Assembly (NCBI GenBank): GCA_018069525.1
Contig: JAGPUQ010000013.1
Span: 1 to 47,632, forward strand
DNA length: 47,632 bases
Source of the DNA: Porticoccaceae bacterium
GTDB lineage: Bacteria; Pseudomonadota; Gammaproteobacteria; Pseudomonadales; Porticoccaceae
Reading direction: 5' to 3'
Shown here: positions 17,558-26,587 of the stretch, in pieces
How positions within the stretch are numbered: position 1 is the stretch's first letter
Layout of the letters: every line of letters starts with the position of its first letter
Translations under genes and position numbers: made by a program
The notes under the pieces: generated by a model
Database searches by the model: none
The model's input: the letters and a program-made list of their open reading frames with translations, nothing else
Told to the model about the DNA's origin: nothing

Positions 17558-18775
17558 ATGTTGAAGCCAATTTTGCTGGCCACCGTTGTCGCCGTGGCTT
17601 CCCTTGGTGCGCAGGCCGCACCGTCGCTCGACGAAATGTGGGCAGTAATACAGCAGCAACAGGCGGAAATCGCCGAGCTGAAAGCGCAACTGAATAAGAC
17701 TGATAGCAAGTTGGTGGAGACCGAGATGATGGTCACCGCGACTGCCGACGCAGTTGAGCAGGGAGTTGCTGTTAGTGGCAGTTTGGCTAAGATGGCACAG
17801 TGGGCCGAGAAAACTCAGATAGGCGGTTACGGAGAGCATCATTTTAACCGTTTTGCCGACAGCAAGGACCAGGTGGACGCCCATCGTTACGTGCTGTTCT
17901 TCGGTCATCAATTTACCGACGACGTGCGTTTTTTCTCCGAGTTTGAGCTGGAGCATGGTATTGCCGGTGAGGGGCAGCCCGGTGAAATCGAGCTGGAGCA
18001 GGCCTACATCGAGTGGGACTACGCCCAGAATCACAGCGTTCAGATTGGTCAGTTCCTGATCCCGGTTGGTATCATGAATGAGACCCACGAACCCGATACC
18101 TTCTACGGTACCGAGCGCAACCTCGTGGAGAAAAACATTATTCCTGCCACCTGGTGGGAAAGCGGTGTAATGCTCAAGGGTGAGCTGGCTCCCGGGCTGA
18201 GCTATAACTTTGCGCTGCACAGCGGTTTGAACTCTCCCGATTCAGGTGACGAAGCATTCAATATTCGCGACGGTCGTCAGAAGTCGGCCAAAGCTACGGC
18301 GGAAGATTTTGCCTACACGGCTCGCCTTAAGTACACCGGTATTGCTGGTCTTGAGCTGGGCGCGACAGTCCAGTATCAGGAAGATATTTCGCAAGGCACA
18401 GTTAGTGACGCTTCCGCGATGCTGACCGAAGTGCACGGCATCTATCAGCAGAACGATTTTGGTGTTCGTGCACTGTGGGCCGAGTGGGATGTTGACGGCG
18501 ACGCAGCGAAACTTGCGGGTCGTGACAAGCAAGACGGCTGGTACGTCGAGCCCTCCTATAAGGTGACCGAAAAATTGGGTGTATTTACACGCTACAGTGA
18601 GTTCAATAATAACGCCGGCGATAGCAGCTCTATCGACTCCGAAGTTTGGGACTACGGTATGAACTACTGGTTGACCGAAAACGTCGTGTTGAAACTGGAT
18701 TACACCGATTTTGTTAACGAGAGCAGCGGTACTGACAAGGACGCCCTTAACCTGGGTGTCGGCTGGTCGTTTTAA
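17558..18775 (+). CDS. Fur-regulated outer-membrane porin (phosphate-selective-porin O/P-like)
   Basis: 405 residues. Signal peptide MLKPILLATVVAVASLGAQAA, cleaved probably after AQA. Residues 24-70 form a heptad-rich segment (MWAVIQQQQAEIAELKAQL), a coiled coil typical of periplasmic trimerisation domains of such porins. The remainder is a beta-barrel of alternating strands (QIGGYGEHHFNRF, DVRFFSEFELEHG) and ends in GVGWSF with the terminal Phe used by the BAM machinery. SD GGGGGG is 8 bases before the ATG. Iron control through the upstream Fur boxes suggests uptake of an iron species or a low-molecular-weight chelate rather than phosphate; that is inference. Confidence 0.85.
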   Translation: MLKPILLATVVAVASLGAQAAPSLDEMWAVIQQQQAEIAELKAQLNKTDSKLVETEMMVTATADAVEQGVAVSGSLAKMAQWAEKTQIGGYGEHHFNRFADSKDQVDAHRYVLFFGHQFTDDVRFFSEFELEHGIAGEGQPGEIELEQAYIEWDYAQNHSVQIGQFLIPVGIMNETHEPDTFYGTERNLVEKNIIPATWWESGVMLKGELAPGLSYNFALHSGLNSPDSGDEAFNIRDGRQKSAKATAEDFAYTARLKYTGIAGLELGATVQYQEDISQGTVSDASAMLTEVHGIYQQNDFGVRALWAEWDVDGDAAKLAGRDKQDGWYVEPSYKVTEKLGVFTRYSEFNNNAGDSSSIDSEVWDYGMNYWLTENVVLKLDYTDFVNESSGTDKDALNLGVGWSF

Positions 18776-18858
18776 TTAAGCGTTTATTAGCGCAAGGCTC
18801 AGGTCAGGTGGCAAGTCTGGTGTCAGATCAGGCGTTAGCTACTCAAAAAAGGGCGGGT

Positions 18859-19395
18859 ATGAAATCCCTCGTGTGTGTTTTGTGTCTGATCTTCGCTTTA
18901 CCAGCCTGGAGTCAAAAGGGCGTATTTCTCAGCGCTGAAGACTTTCAACGCCAGGCCTTCGCCGATCAGGAATCTAGCTTGCAGGTACTGTGGTTGACCC
19001 GCGAGCTGCGCGCACAGACCGAATCGATTCTTGGGCACTCCTTTGGTGGCTTGCGAGTACGCTATTGGACCGGGGGCGGGCGCACCGCGTGGGTGTTTGA
19101 AGAAATTGGTAAAGAGTTACCCATTACAGTGGGCGTGGTGGTGGATAATAATGGCATTGCCCAGTTGTCGATTCTCGAATACCGCGAAAGTCGCGGTGGC
19201 GAAGTCCGCTATCCGTTTTTTACCGAACAGTTCCTGCGATTGGGTTTGGTGAAAACCTCGGGAAAACCGAAACTAGATGGCCAGATCGATGGTATCACCG
19301 GCGCCACACTGTCTGTGCGTGCCGTCAAAAAAGTCGCTACACTCGCGCTTTTATTTCACGACAAAACCCTTCGCACCGTCTCCTTAGAAAAATAA
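18859..19395 (+). CDS. Secreted FMN-binding domain protein with flavinylation motif
   Basis: 178 residues from ATG 18859, preceded by GGGCGGG; the frame extends to a GTG at 18808 but a signal peptide (MKSLVCVLCLIFALPAWSQ) begins here. The C-terminal FMN_bind domain contains DGITGATLSV (residues 144-152). This matches the Dxx[ST]GA[TS] motif whose last Thr, here T150, is covalently flavinylated by ApbE-type transferases in related proteins. It is therefore probably a periplasmic electron carrier. It lies between the porin and a PepSY membrane protein and shares their iron-regulated promoter. No apbE is visible in the window. Confidence 0.85.
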   Translation: MKSLVCVLCLIFALPAWSQKGVFLSAEDFQRQAFADQESSLQVLWLTRELRAQTESILGHSFGGLRVRYWTGGGRTAWVFEEIGKELPITVGVVVDNNGIAQLSILEYRESRGGEVRYPFFTEQFLRLGLVKTSGKPKLDGQIDGITGATLSVRAVKKVATLALLFHDKTLRTVSLEK

Positions 19396-19455
19396 CTAAG
19401 AGTCGGGTCACTTGAATTAAGTCGTGGCACCAGAGCCAAATAACAGGACGCGTTA

Positions 19456-20235
19456 ATGTCGACAAGTAAATCCCGCTTATTGTTTTGGCACTGGCACCGC
19501 CGCCTTGGTATTACTACCGCGGTGTTTATCATCCTGTTATCCGTCACCGGCATTGCCCTCAATCACAGCACTAAAATCGGTTTGGCCGATACTCCCGTGC
19601 GTGTGGGCTGGCTGCTATCCCTTTATGGTTTAAGCACTCCCGACATTACCAGTTACGCCGTCGGCGAACACACGCTTTCCCACCTTGGCGACGACCACCT
19701 TTATCTCGACACCGAGAAGCTGAGCTATTGCGCTGGTGGCTTGAGCGGTGCCCTGGTCAAACAGGATATCTGGGTGGCGGCCTGCCGCGATGAATTGTTG
19801 TTATTAACTCCCCAGGGCGAGGTGATCGAGCGCGTCGGCGGAGCTTATGGTTTGCCACACCCGATTACAGCGATCGGACATTGCGAGGAGCAGCTATGCC
19901 TTGAGAGTGAGGGTCAGGTTTATATCACCGATGTGGATCAGTTGAGGTTTACACGTCGTTCCGAGACAGGTCCTTCTGAGACAGTCCCTTCTGAAAAGGG
20001 GGTGGCGAGCTTCGAGAGTGTTGCAACGATAAAACTGGATGACGAGCTCAGGCGTGCACTACTCGACAGCTATTACGGTTCAACCATTACCTGGGAGCGA
20101 ATCGTGCTGGATCTGCACAGTGGTCACCTGCTACAGCTGGGCCCGTGGTTGATGGATATGGTAGGTTTACTGATGATTGCATTGGCGGTGACCGGCATCA
20201 CCATGTGGTACAAAGGTCGGCGCCGCCCGCGCTAG
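19456..20235 (+). CDS. PepSY-associated TM helix protein
   Basis: 259 residues. The N-terminal TM (LLFWHWHRRLGITTAVFIILLSVTGIALNHS) carries the WHRxLG and TGIxLNH pattern of PepSY_TM proteins, and a C-terminal TM follows LGPWLMDMVGLLMIALAVTGITMWYKGRRR. The roughly 170-residue middle faces the periplasm. Conserved histidines next to TM segments suggest heme or quinone contact. In flavin-based extracytosolic electron-transfer systems such proteins pass electrons through the inner membrane to flavinylated partners, which fits the gene directly upstream. The last three codons lie within a 20-bp tandem repeat. Confidence 0.82.
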   Translation: MSTSKSRLLFWHWHRRLGITTAVFIILLSVTGIALNHSTKIGLADTPVRVGWLLSLYGLSTPDITSYAVGEHTLSHLGDDHLYLDTEKLSYCAGGLSGALVKQDIWVAACRDELLLLTPQGEVIERVGGAYGLPHPITAIGHCEEQLCLESEGQVYITDVDQLRFTRRSETGPSETVPSEKGVASFESVATIKLDDELRRALLDSYYGSTITWERIVLDLHSGHLLQLGPWLMDMVGLLMIALAVTGITMWYKGRRRPR

Positions 20236-20264
20236 TTTAGAGCGGCCCGCGCTAGTTTAAAGTG
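20225..20264. repeat. Tandem repeat, two 20-bp units
   Basis: GCCCGCGCTAGTTTAGAGCG at 20225-20244 and the near-identical copy at 20245-20264. The first covers the last codons and stop of the PepSY gene. Confidence 0.75.
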
Positions 20265-20280
20265 TAGGAAGTGCACATCC

Positions 20281-22395
20281 TTAAATCGACGCCTGTACAC
20301 ATTTCAACACGCCGTAATCATAGTTTTCATCTAGTGCTTCATACACCGGCTTAAGACGGCCTTTTTCCTCGTCCTCCATAGACTCGATGGTTAACACAAT
20401 CGTGTTGTATTCTTCCTTGTCGAGTTCCAGTACTTCGAGAACATTAAGCAGCCCGACTTCAATGGCATCGGCCAGATGAGTATAGATGGTGCTGATCTTG
20501 GCATCTCGTTGAACGGCAATTTGTTCAATCGGCAGGCCTTGTTGGTAGAGCATTAGTGTTTCGTTAACCGTGTCACTGAGTCGATTGTTGAGGAGTTCCG
20601 CCAGGGGGTGGAGTGAAATTTCGTTGAGGAATGCTTGCCCGTAACGTGAGAGCTTTTGTTCTCCAACACCTGAAATAGCGCGCATGTCGCTGGTGCTCGC
20701 GGGTCGGCGCTTAAGCATTTCCAGCAAAGTGGCATCGTGAAATATCACGTAGGGCGGTACGCCAGATTCTGCGGCCAGTGAACTGCGCAGGGCGCGTAGG
20801 GCATCCCATAAGGCTTGATCCTGCGGGCGCACGGTATGCTTGTCTTTTTTGCCGCGCAGGACTTTTTCTTCTTCCGAGGGTTTTCTCAGATCGAGGTTTT
20901 GCTCACCTTTTAACAATGGGCGGCATTTGTCGGTAAGGCATAAGGTGCCATAGCCGCCGGCATCAATATCGAGGAAACCCAGAGCGATCAGTTGCCGAAA
21001 AATGGTTCGCCATTCAGTGACCGAAAACTCATTGCCAACACCAAAGGTGCTGATTTGATCGTGGCCGTTGCTTTGAATCCGGTCGTCGGTTTTGCCCCGT
21101 AGCACATCAATCAGGTAATTCACGCCGAAGCGCTGCTGGGTTCGATAAACGCAGGACAAAGCTTTTTGCGCGGCAACCGTGGCATCCCATTTTTCCGGTG
21201 GCTTCAGGCAGTTATCACAATTGCCGCAGCGGGCGCTACTGTCCTCTTCAAAGTAGCCGAGCAGGGCGTGGCGGCGACAGGTAATTAATTCGCACAGCCC
21301 GAGCATCGATTCCAGCTTGTGGTGTTCAACGCGCTTGTGGGCTTCATCGGCAGTGGAATTCTGAGTAAATTGTCGAAGGGTAATGACATCCTGTAAACCG
21401 TAGGCCATCCACGCGCTGGCGGGTTCGCCGTCGCGTCCGGCGCGCCCGGTCTCCTGATAATAGGCCTCAACACTTTTCGGCAAACTGAGGTGGGCGACGA
21501 AACGTACGTCGGGTTTATCAATACCCATACCAAAGGCGATGGTGGCGACAATAATCACCGACTCTTCCCGCAGGAAACGTTGTTGGTTGGTTTGGCGTAG
21601 CTGGCTCGAGAGACCCGCATGATAGGGCAGGGCGACTCGACCTTGCTTGCTCAGCCACTCGGCGGTGGCTTCCACTTTTTTTCGAGACAGGCAATACACA
21701 ATGCCCGCGTCGCCAGGATGGTTGGTCTCAATAAACCGCCACAGGCGCTGCTTGGGGTCATTCCCCTCTGAGATGGCATACTGAATATTCGGGCGATCAA
21801 AACTATTGATAAATACCTGGGCATCTTCAAGGGCAAGCTGGGTGATAATTTCTTCGCGGGTACGTCGATCGGCAGTGGCGGTCAGCGCGATACGAGGTGT
21901 GTTCGGGTAGCGGTCGTGGAGAATTTTTAGTTGTTGGTACTCCACCCGAAAATCATGCCCCCACTGGGATACGCAGTGGGCCTCGTCGATGGCAAACAAA
22001 GACAGGGGGCAGCGATCCAGTAGCGCCAGCATGCGCTCACTCAATAGGCGTTCCGGTGCCACGTAGACCAGATCCAGTTCGCCATTAAGCACTTGCTGCT
22101 CAACATCGCGGGCTTCATTGGCGCTCAAGCTGGAGTTAAGAAAAGCAGCTTTGATGCCTAATTGCTGTAGGGCATCCACCTGATCCTGCATCAGGGCAAT
22201 CAAAGGCGAGACCACAATGGCGACGCCATCCAGCACCAGGGCCGGAATCTGATAGCACAGTGATTTACCGCCACCGGTGGGCATCAATACCAGGGCGTCA
22301 TTGCCGTTGAGCAGGTCTTGAATCACGTCGTGTTGAGAGTGACGGAACTCATCGTATCCGAAGGTTGCTTGCAGCAGGCTTAGCGCACGATCCAT
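20281..22395 (-). CDS. recQ: ATP-dependent DNA helicase RecQ
   Basis: 704 residues, within the RecQ range. It unwinds DNA 3' to 5' in recombination and replication repair. Superfamily 2 helicase motifs in order: [17 protein letters not shown] (Walker A), [17 protein letters not shown] (DEAH plus the aromatic loop), ALTATAD, then [11 protein letters not shown] and [13 protein letters not shown] (motif VI). The zinc-binding [24 protein letters not shown] follows, then the winged helix and an HRDC domain. C-terminal residues after about 610 are a family-specific helix-turn-helix extension. Start at 22395 is the only good ATG. Confidence 0.97.
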   Translation of the reverse strand: MDRALSLLQATFGYDEFRHSQHDVIQDLLNGNDALVLMPTGGGKSLCYQIPALVLDGVAIVVSPLIALMQDQVDALQQLGIKAAFLNSSLSANEARDVEQQVLNGELDLVYVAPERLLSERMLALLDRCPLSLFAIDEAHCVSQWGHDFRVEYQQLKILHDRYPNTPRIALTATADRRTREEIITQLALEDAQVFINSFDRPNIQYAISEGNDPKQRLWRFIETNHPGDAGIVYCLSRKKVEATAEWLSKQGRVALPYHAGLSSQLRQTNQQRFLREESVIIVATIAFGMGIDKPDVRFVAHLSLPKSVEAYYQETGRAGRDGEPASAWMAYGLQDVITLRQFTQNSTADEAHKRVEHHKLESMLGLCELITCRRHALLGYFEEDSSARCGNCDNCLKPPEKWDATVAAQKALSCVYRTQQRFGVNYLIDVLRGKTDDRIQSNGHDQISTFGVGNEFSVTEWRTIFRQLIALGFLDIDAGGYGTLCLTDKCRPLLKGEQNLDLRKPSEEEKVLRGKKDKHTVRPQDQALWDALRALRSSLAAESGVPPYVIFHDATLLEMLKRRPASTSDMRAISGVGEQKLSRYGQAFLNEISLHPLAELLNNRLSDTVNETLMLYQQGLPIEQIAVQRDAKISTIYTHLADAIEVGLLNVLEVLELDKEEYNTIVLTIESMEDEEKGRLKPVYEALDENYDYGVLKCVQASI

Positions 22396-22513
22396 TTAAA
22401 AGGGTGTTCCTTAGGTTTGCAGCTGGGATGAAAGCGGGAGATTAGAGCAGGGGGGTGAACCTTGGGGGATTATAGTGCGGAATGCGCTGCCAAACACGGT
22501 GTTGAGTTATCGT

Positions 22514-22527
22514 TTGAGCCAAATCAA
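22514..22527. promoter_or_regulatory. FNR/Anr-like palindrome
   Basis: TTGAGCCAAATCAA differs from the FNR consensus TTGATNNNNATCAA at one base. It is 119 bases before recQ and 242 before the second BVMO. A single site seen by eye, so modest weight. Confidence 0.35.
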
Positions 22528-22581
22528 ATGATCTTGTCGCCCGAACAGGTAAATTGTTAAGTCTTTATGGGCGTTACTATA

Positions 22582-22684
22582 GTTAAGGGCTGAGGTTAAG
22601 GGCTGACGTTAAGGGTTAACGTTAAGGGCTATTATAAGGGCTGATTTTAAGGGTCGGCTTTAAGGGCTAACGTTACGGGCTAAT
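22582..22684. repeat. Degenerate tandem repeat, about eight units of 11-15 bp
   Basis: Eight units of GTTAAGGGCTGAC-like sequence. The first three are exactly 13 bp (22582-22594, 22595-22607, 22608-22620); later units vary from 11 to 15. It is the longest of the intergenic arrays here. Not a CRISPR: no spacers. Confidence 0.85.
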
Positions 22685-22723
22685 CGAATAACGCGGATCG
22701 CAGCCGAACAACGCCGATCTCAG
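22685..22723. repeat. Tandem repeat, two 19-bp units
   Basis: CGAATAACGCGGATCGCAG (22685-22703) and CGAACAACGCCGATCTCAG (22705-22723), 16 of 19 identical, directly after the eight-unit array. Confidence 0.7.
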
Positions 22724-22768
22724 AGAATTTTAGAATTTTTAACTAGCAATATGCAACGAGGTAACACT

Positions 22769-24385
22769 ATGTCAAAGCAATATGATGCCATTATTATCGG
22801 CGCGGGTATTTCAGGTATGTACCAGCTGCACAAGCTGAGGGAACAGGGGCTTTCTGTGAAGGTCTTTGAGGCCGGTAGCGGCGTGGGTGGTACCTGGTAC
22901 TGGAACAAATACCCTGGCTGCCGTTTTGATTCGGAGAGTTACACCTACGGATACTCCTGGTCCGACGAAGTCTTGCAGGAGTGGAACTGGACGGAGCGCT
23001 TTGCGCCGCAGCCAGAAACCGAGCGCTATCTCAACTTTGTCGCCGATAAATTCGATTTCCGCAAAGACATTCAATTTGATAGCAAAATATCTAAAGCCAC
23101 TTTCGACGAAGCGAATAGCCAGTGGGAAGTGGAGTTGGAAGACGGTAGCACCGCCCGTGCCGAGTTCCTGATCTCCGCCACCGGCCCGCTTAACGCGTAC
23201 ACGCTGCCTCGTATTCCCGGCATCGACAGCTTTAAAGGCGACTGGGCTCATACCGCGCGCTATCCGAAAGAGGGTTTCGGCGGTAAAGGTACCGATTTCA
23301 GCGGTAAACGCGTCGGGGTTATTGGTACCGGTGCCACCGGTGTTCAGGTGATTCAGGAAGTCGCCAAAACTGCCGACTCACTGACCGTATTCCAGCTTGC
23401 CCCCGAGTGGTGTGCGCCCTTAAAAAATAGCCCTCTCGACCAGGCTGAAATGGATGACATCAAAGCAAACTACAAGAAAATTTTCGCGGAGTGCAATGAA
23501 ACCTTTGGTGCTTTCCAGCATAAATTTGACGAGCGTTCGGCATTAGATGTGCCTGCGGACGAGCGGGAAGCGTTTTTTGAAATGCGCTACGACGAACCCG
23601 GGTTTGGTATTTGGCTGGCTAACTTCAGAGACATTATGACCGACCAAAAAGCCAACGATCTGATTACTGAATTTATAGCCAAAAAAATTCGCTCACGGGT
23701 TAAGGATCCTAAAATCGCCGAAGATTTGATTCCTAAAGATCACGGTTTCGGTACTCGCCGGGTACCGATGGAGACTAAATACTTTGAGTGCTACAACCAG
23801 GATAACGTGAAACTGGTTAACCTCAAGGAAACCCCCATAGAAGCGATTACGCCGACCGGTGTTAAGTGCAGCGATAAGGACTACGATCTGGATATCATTA
23901 TCTACGCTACGGGTTTTGATGCGGTTACCGGCTCACTTAAACGCATCGACATCACCGGTAAAGGTGGGCAGAAGCTCACCGATAAGTGGGCCGATGGGCC
24001 CCGCACTTTACTGGGAATGCAGGCTGCGGGTTTCCCGAATCTATTTACGCTAGTTGGTCCCCATAACGGTGCCACCTTTTGTAATATTCCTCGTTGCGCC
24101 GAGCAAAATGTTGAATGGGTTGCCGATGCTATTAGCTATATGAAGAAGAAGGGTCTGCATCAAATGGAGCCATCTCTCGAAGCCGAAGATGCCTGGACCG
24201 TGCACGTGGATGAAACCGCCGAAGGCACGCTGTTTCCCACGGCCGACTCCTGGTTTATGGGGGTTAACCTCAACGACCCCACCAAGAAACGCACCTTTAT
24301 GCTTTACGCCGGTGGACAGCGCGATTACAAAGCCAGGTGTAGTGAAGTCGCCGAGAACGACTACAAAGGGTTTGTGCTTAGTTAG
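22769..24385 (+). CDS. Baeyer-Villiger monooxygenase, copy 2 (variant fingerprint)
   Basis: 538 residues from ATG 22769 (MSKQYD; GAGG 10 bases before). A full-length paralogue of the gene at 14178-15806, collinear throughout. FAD motif GAGISGMYQL, NADPH motif GTGATGVQVI and the first BVMO fingerprint (GGTWYWNKYPGCRFDSE) are exact. The second fingerprint reads FKGDWAHTARYP: Tyr replaces the Trp of FxGxxxHTxxW. The catalytic Arg is expected in the conserved RSRVKDP/DHGFGTRR region and is present. A strong terminator follows, so it is probably a single-gene unit. Product class is well supported; substrate unknown. Confidence 0.92.
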   Translation: MSKQYDAIIIGAGISGMYQLHKLREQGLSVKVFEAGSGVGGTWYWNKYPGCRFDSESYTYGYSWSDEVLQEWNWTERFAPQPETERYLNFVADKFDFRKDIQFDSKISKATFDEANSQWEVELEDGSTARAEFLISATGPLNAYTLPRIPGIDSFKGDWAHTARYPKEGFGGKGTDFSGKRVGVIGTGATGVQVIQEVAKTADSLTVFQLAPEWCAPLKNSPLDQAEMDDIKANYKKIFAECNETFGAFQHKFDERSALDVPADEREAFFEMRYDEPGFGIWLANFRDIMTDQKANDLITEFIAKKIRSRVKDPKIAEDLIPKDHGFGTRRVPMETKYFECYNQDNVKLVNLKETPIEAITPTGVKCSDKDYDLDIIIYATGFDAVTGSLKRIDITGKGGQKLTDKWADGPRTLLGMQAAGFPNLFTLVGPHNGATFCNIPRCAEQNVEWVADAISYMKKKGLHQMEPSLEAEDAWTVHVDETAEGTLFPTADSWFMGVNLNDPTKKRTFMLYAGGQRDYKARCSEVAENDYKGFVLS

Positions 24386-24409
24386 CCGCGGTAACTCTTT
24401 ATTCATACT

Positions 24410-24437
24410 AAGGGTTGCTTCAGGTCAACCCTTTTTT
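24410..24437 (+). terminator. Rho-independent terminator
   Basis: AAGGGTTG (24410-24417) pairs with CAACCCTT (24426-24433) over an 8-base loop and runs into six Ts, 24 bases after the monooxygenase stop. Confidence 0.88.
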
Positions 24438-24508
24438 ATGGAATTCCGCTACGAATTTTATGGGCACTTCTAGTTGACGCTTATGACTAGAAACGCCATC
24501 CTGTAGCG

Positions 24509-25132
24509 ATGTTAACCATTGACGCTATTCGCGAAGCTTTACAGAACCGCGCCCACCAGGCCACCGAATTTAAAGCCCACTCCAGCCAGTCCGCTGTCGC
24601 CATGATTCTGGCCGACGGCGATAACGAGCTTGAGGTGTGTTTTATTCGTCGCGCCGAGCGCGAGGGCGATCTCTGGTCGGGTCATGTTGCCTTTCCCGGT
24701 GGTCGGGCGGAAGCGGGTGATGCGGATGCCCACGCCGTTGCCGAACGGGAAACCTGGGAAGAAGTCGGACTTACCCTAATCGAACAGCATCGCGTCGGTG
24801 CGCTGCCGATTCGAACCATCGACCGAGCCGATTTACGCGAGTCGATGACACTTTCACCCTTTGTGTACTATGTAGACCAGCAAACCAAAGTCAGCGCCTT
24901 CGCTAGAATTCCCGAGGAAGTCGCCCACGTATTTTGGGTGCCGATCTCCCATCTGTTTGATATAGCGTCCGTTACCGAACTGGAATACCCCATCGCCGAA
25001 ACCTGGAGTACCTTCCCCGGTATTCAATTTGGCGAGCATGTGATTTGGGGTTTAACCCTAAGAGTGCTCGACAGCTTTGCTGAAATTACCGAGCGAACTT
25101 TACCCGCCTTAGAGGGGAGTCATTGGTCGTAG
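24509..25132 (+). CDS. NUDIX hydrolase, CoA-pyrophosphatase-like
   Basis: 207 residues. Resembles NudL/CoAse: HSSQSAVAMILADGDNELEVCFIRRAEREGDLWSGH leads into HVAFPGGRAEAGD and the box end AERETWEEVGL (RExxEExG). The conserved GHVAFPGG and the acidic residues give NUDIX hydrolysis of a CoA or nucleotide pyrophosphate, though the box spacing is not the strict G-x5-E form. Its 3' end (24949-24979 and 25089-25127) recurs in degraded form at 27080-27144, beyond the inserted block. Confidence 0.85.
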   Translation: MLTIDAIREALQNRAHQATEFKAHSSQSAVAMILADGDNELEVCFIRRAEREGDLWSGHVAFPGGRAEAGDADAHAVAERETWEEVGLTLIEQHRVGALPIRTIDRADLRESMTLSPFVYYVDQQTKVSAFARIPEEVAHVFWVPISHLFDIASVTELEYPIAETWSTFPGIQFGEHVIWGLTLRVLDSFAEITERTLPALEGSHWS

Positions 25133-25401
25133 GGTAGTTTGTTTAGCGTTCTCGTGATAAGTTTAGTAGAGCTCTAACGCTTTGAAAAATAAAGAGCCTC
25201 CAGTTATGATCACGAGACCAATAAACACACGCGCCTAGCGCTGAGTCTTGTAATAACTTAATCTAAAATCTATAAAAATATATTAACCTATTGAAATATA
25301 GATATAAAAAATTCACTTTTTTGTCCTTCCGGTTTTTTTGATCACGAGCTAGGTGGTAGTGGGGACTGGTCTTCTGAATAAACTATTAGGAAAAATAAAT
25401 T

Positions 25402-25833
25402 ATGAATGGATCAATAAATAGAAAACTAATTGCGGCGGGTACCATCCTTTTTTTATTGGGTCTAGTCACAGGTTTTGTTATTCCGCTTTTTGAGAATTCT
25501 AGAATGGGTTTGGCTGGTCATCTCGAGGGAGTAATGAATGGCATCTTCCTTATCGCTGTGGGAGCCGTTTGGGGGCACCTTGTCCTTTCAGTTCGGCTTC
25601 AAGTCATTGCTTTCTGGCTACTGCTATAGGGTACTTACTCAAATTGGTTATTTGTCCTGGCCGCAGCTATTTTTGGTACAAGCGAAATGACGCCAATTGC
25701 AGGTGCAGGTTATTCAGGATTGCCATGGCAAGAAACATTTGTAACTGTTGGCCTAATGAGTGTTGGTGTCACAATGGTAGTCGGCTGTATCATCCTGGCA
25801 ATTGGTTTTGTTCGGCGCCTACCGAACTCCTAA
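25402..25833 (+). pseudogene. Styrene-oxide-isomerase-like membrane protein with in-frame amber codon
   Basis: The reading frame runs from ATG 25402 to TAA 25831-25833 (143 codons before the stop) with a single TAG at 25627-25629 (codon 76). Both sides fit one protein: four TM segments, ending FVRRLPNS. The motif GHLEGVMNGIFLIAVGAVW before the stop and GTYSNWLFVLAAAIFGTS after it match the family annotated as styrene-oxide isomerase or 'hydrogenase', where this stretch reads like ...YWxALYGTYANW. The TAG therefore replaces a Tyr codon (one base change). Either a fresh nonsense mutation or a sequencing error. The gap before it (25133-25401) is AT-rich and has three copies of CTCGTGATC in both orientations but no gene. 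Confidence 0.75.
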
Positions 25834-25926
25834 TAAATGCCTAATAAAGCGCTCAAGTTCGTGCTTAGCACCGGATGCATAAACAACATGCGCCTCTTAG
25901 CTTAAACGTTATAAAGAAAGCATGAG

Positions 25927-26490
25927 ATGATTCAGAAAACGGCAACAGTCGAACAAGCATGGCAGGAGTATCAGCGGAAGCTAGGCTCATTCATTCGATC
26001 CAAAGTCGACACGTCAGAGGATGCCGAAGATATTTTAAATGATGTCTTTGTCTCGTTGGTTAAAGAAACCGGCGATAACCATGCGCCTGATAACATTGCG
26101 TCATGGTTATACCGCGTAACCAGAAATAAAATTGTGGATTATTATCGAGCAAAAAAGAGATTTGAGGAATTACCAGAAGAATTCGCTTCAGAGAGTGCAG
26201 GTACTAATGTAATTGAACAACTTTCTAGCTGCATGCTGCCAATGATTGAGGCTTTACCCAAGACCTATCAGCAAGCCTTAATTCTTTCAGAAATAGAGGG
26301 GAAAAAATATAAGGAAGTCGCCGACGAGCTTGGCTTAACGTTGGCGGCAGTTAAATCTCGAGTATTACGGGGTAGAGAAAAGCTGCACAAAAGCATGCTT
26401 AATTGCTGTACGTTCTACCGTAATAATGCTGGGAATATAGTTGACTATGAACAAAATGGGGCCAATTTTTGTAACGATTGCGAAAGTTAA
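25927..26490 (+). CDS. sigZ: ECF RNA polymerase sigma factor, SigZ type
   Basis: 187 residues. Sigma region 2 is visible as DTSEDAEDILNDVFVSLVKE followed by WLYRVTRNKIVDYYRAKKR, and region 4 as LPKTYQQALILSEIEGKKYKEVADELGLTLAAVKSRVLRGREKL. After region 4 comes a cysteine-rich tail (LNCCTFYRNNAGNIVDYEQ, then CNDC at the C-terminus), which is the hallmark of the SigZ group. Such cysteines suggest sensing of thiol-reactive metals or metalloids directly, without a separate anti-sigma gene; none is seen here. The next gene, arsI, is a likely target or cotranscript. Confidence 0.82.
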   Translation: MIQKTATVEQAWQEYQRKLGSFIRSKVDTSEDAEDILNDVFVSLVKETGDNHAPDNIASWLYRVTRNKIVDYYRAKKRFEELPEEFASESAGTNVIEQLSSCMLPMIEALPKTYQQALILSEIEGKKYKEVADELGLTLAAVKSRVLRGREKLHKSMLNCCTFYRNNAGNIVDYEQNGANFCNDCES

Positions 26491-26587
26491 ATAGAAATAC
26501 TTGCATCCTTTTCATAGTTTCTCCGTCTTTACATGTGAAGGCATCGTTTTTTCGGTGTTCACGTGTATTTATATTGGGAGAATAGTG

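Larger units (their letters stand above)
22396..22768. other. 373-base intergenic region between recQ and the second monooxygenase
   Basis: No gene seen. It holds an FNR/Anr-like site (22514-22527), an eight-unit tandem repeat (22582-22684) and a two-unit repeat (22685-22723), and must include divergent promoters. Confidence 0.6.

Noticed and set aside
22582..22684. CRISPR array
   Set aside because: Units are 11-15 bp, contiguous and degenerate, with no spacers and no cas genes.
22811..23251. 146-codon reverse frame inside the second BVMO
   Set aside because: Shadow of a strongly supported gene; similar antisense frames occur in the first BVMO.
25569..25844. 91-codon frame after the amber codon of the isomerase-like gene
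   Set aside because: It is in a different frame from the protein that shows family similarity; the true frame is continuous through the TAG.
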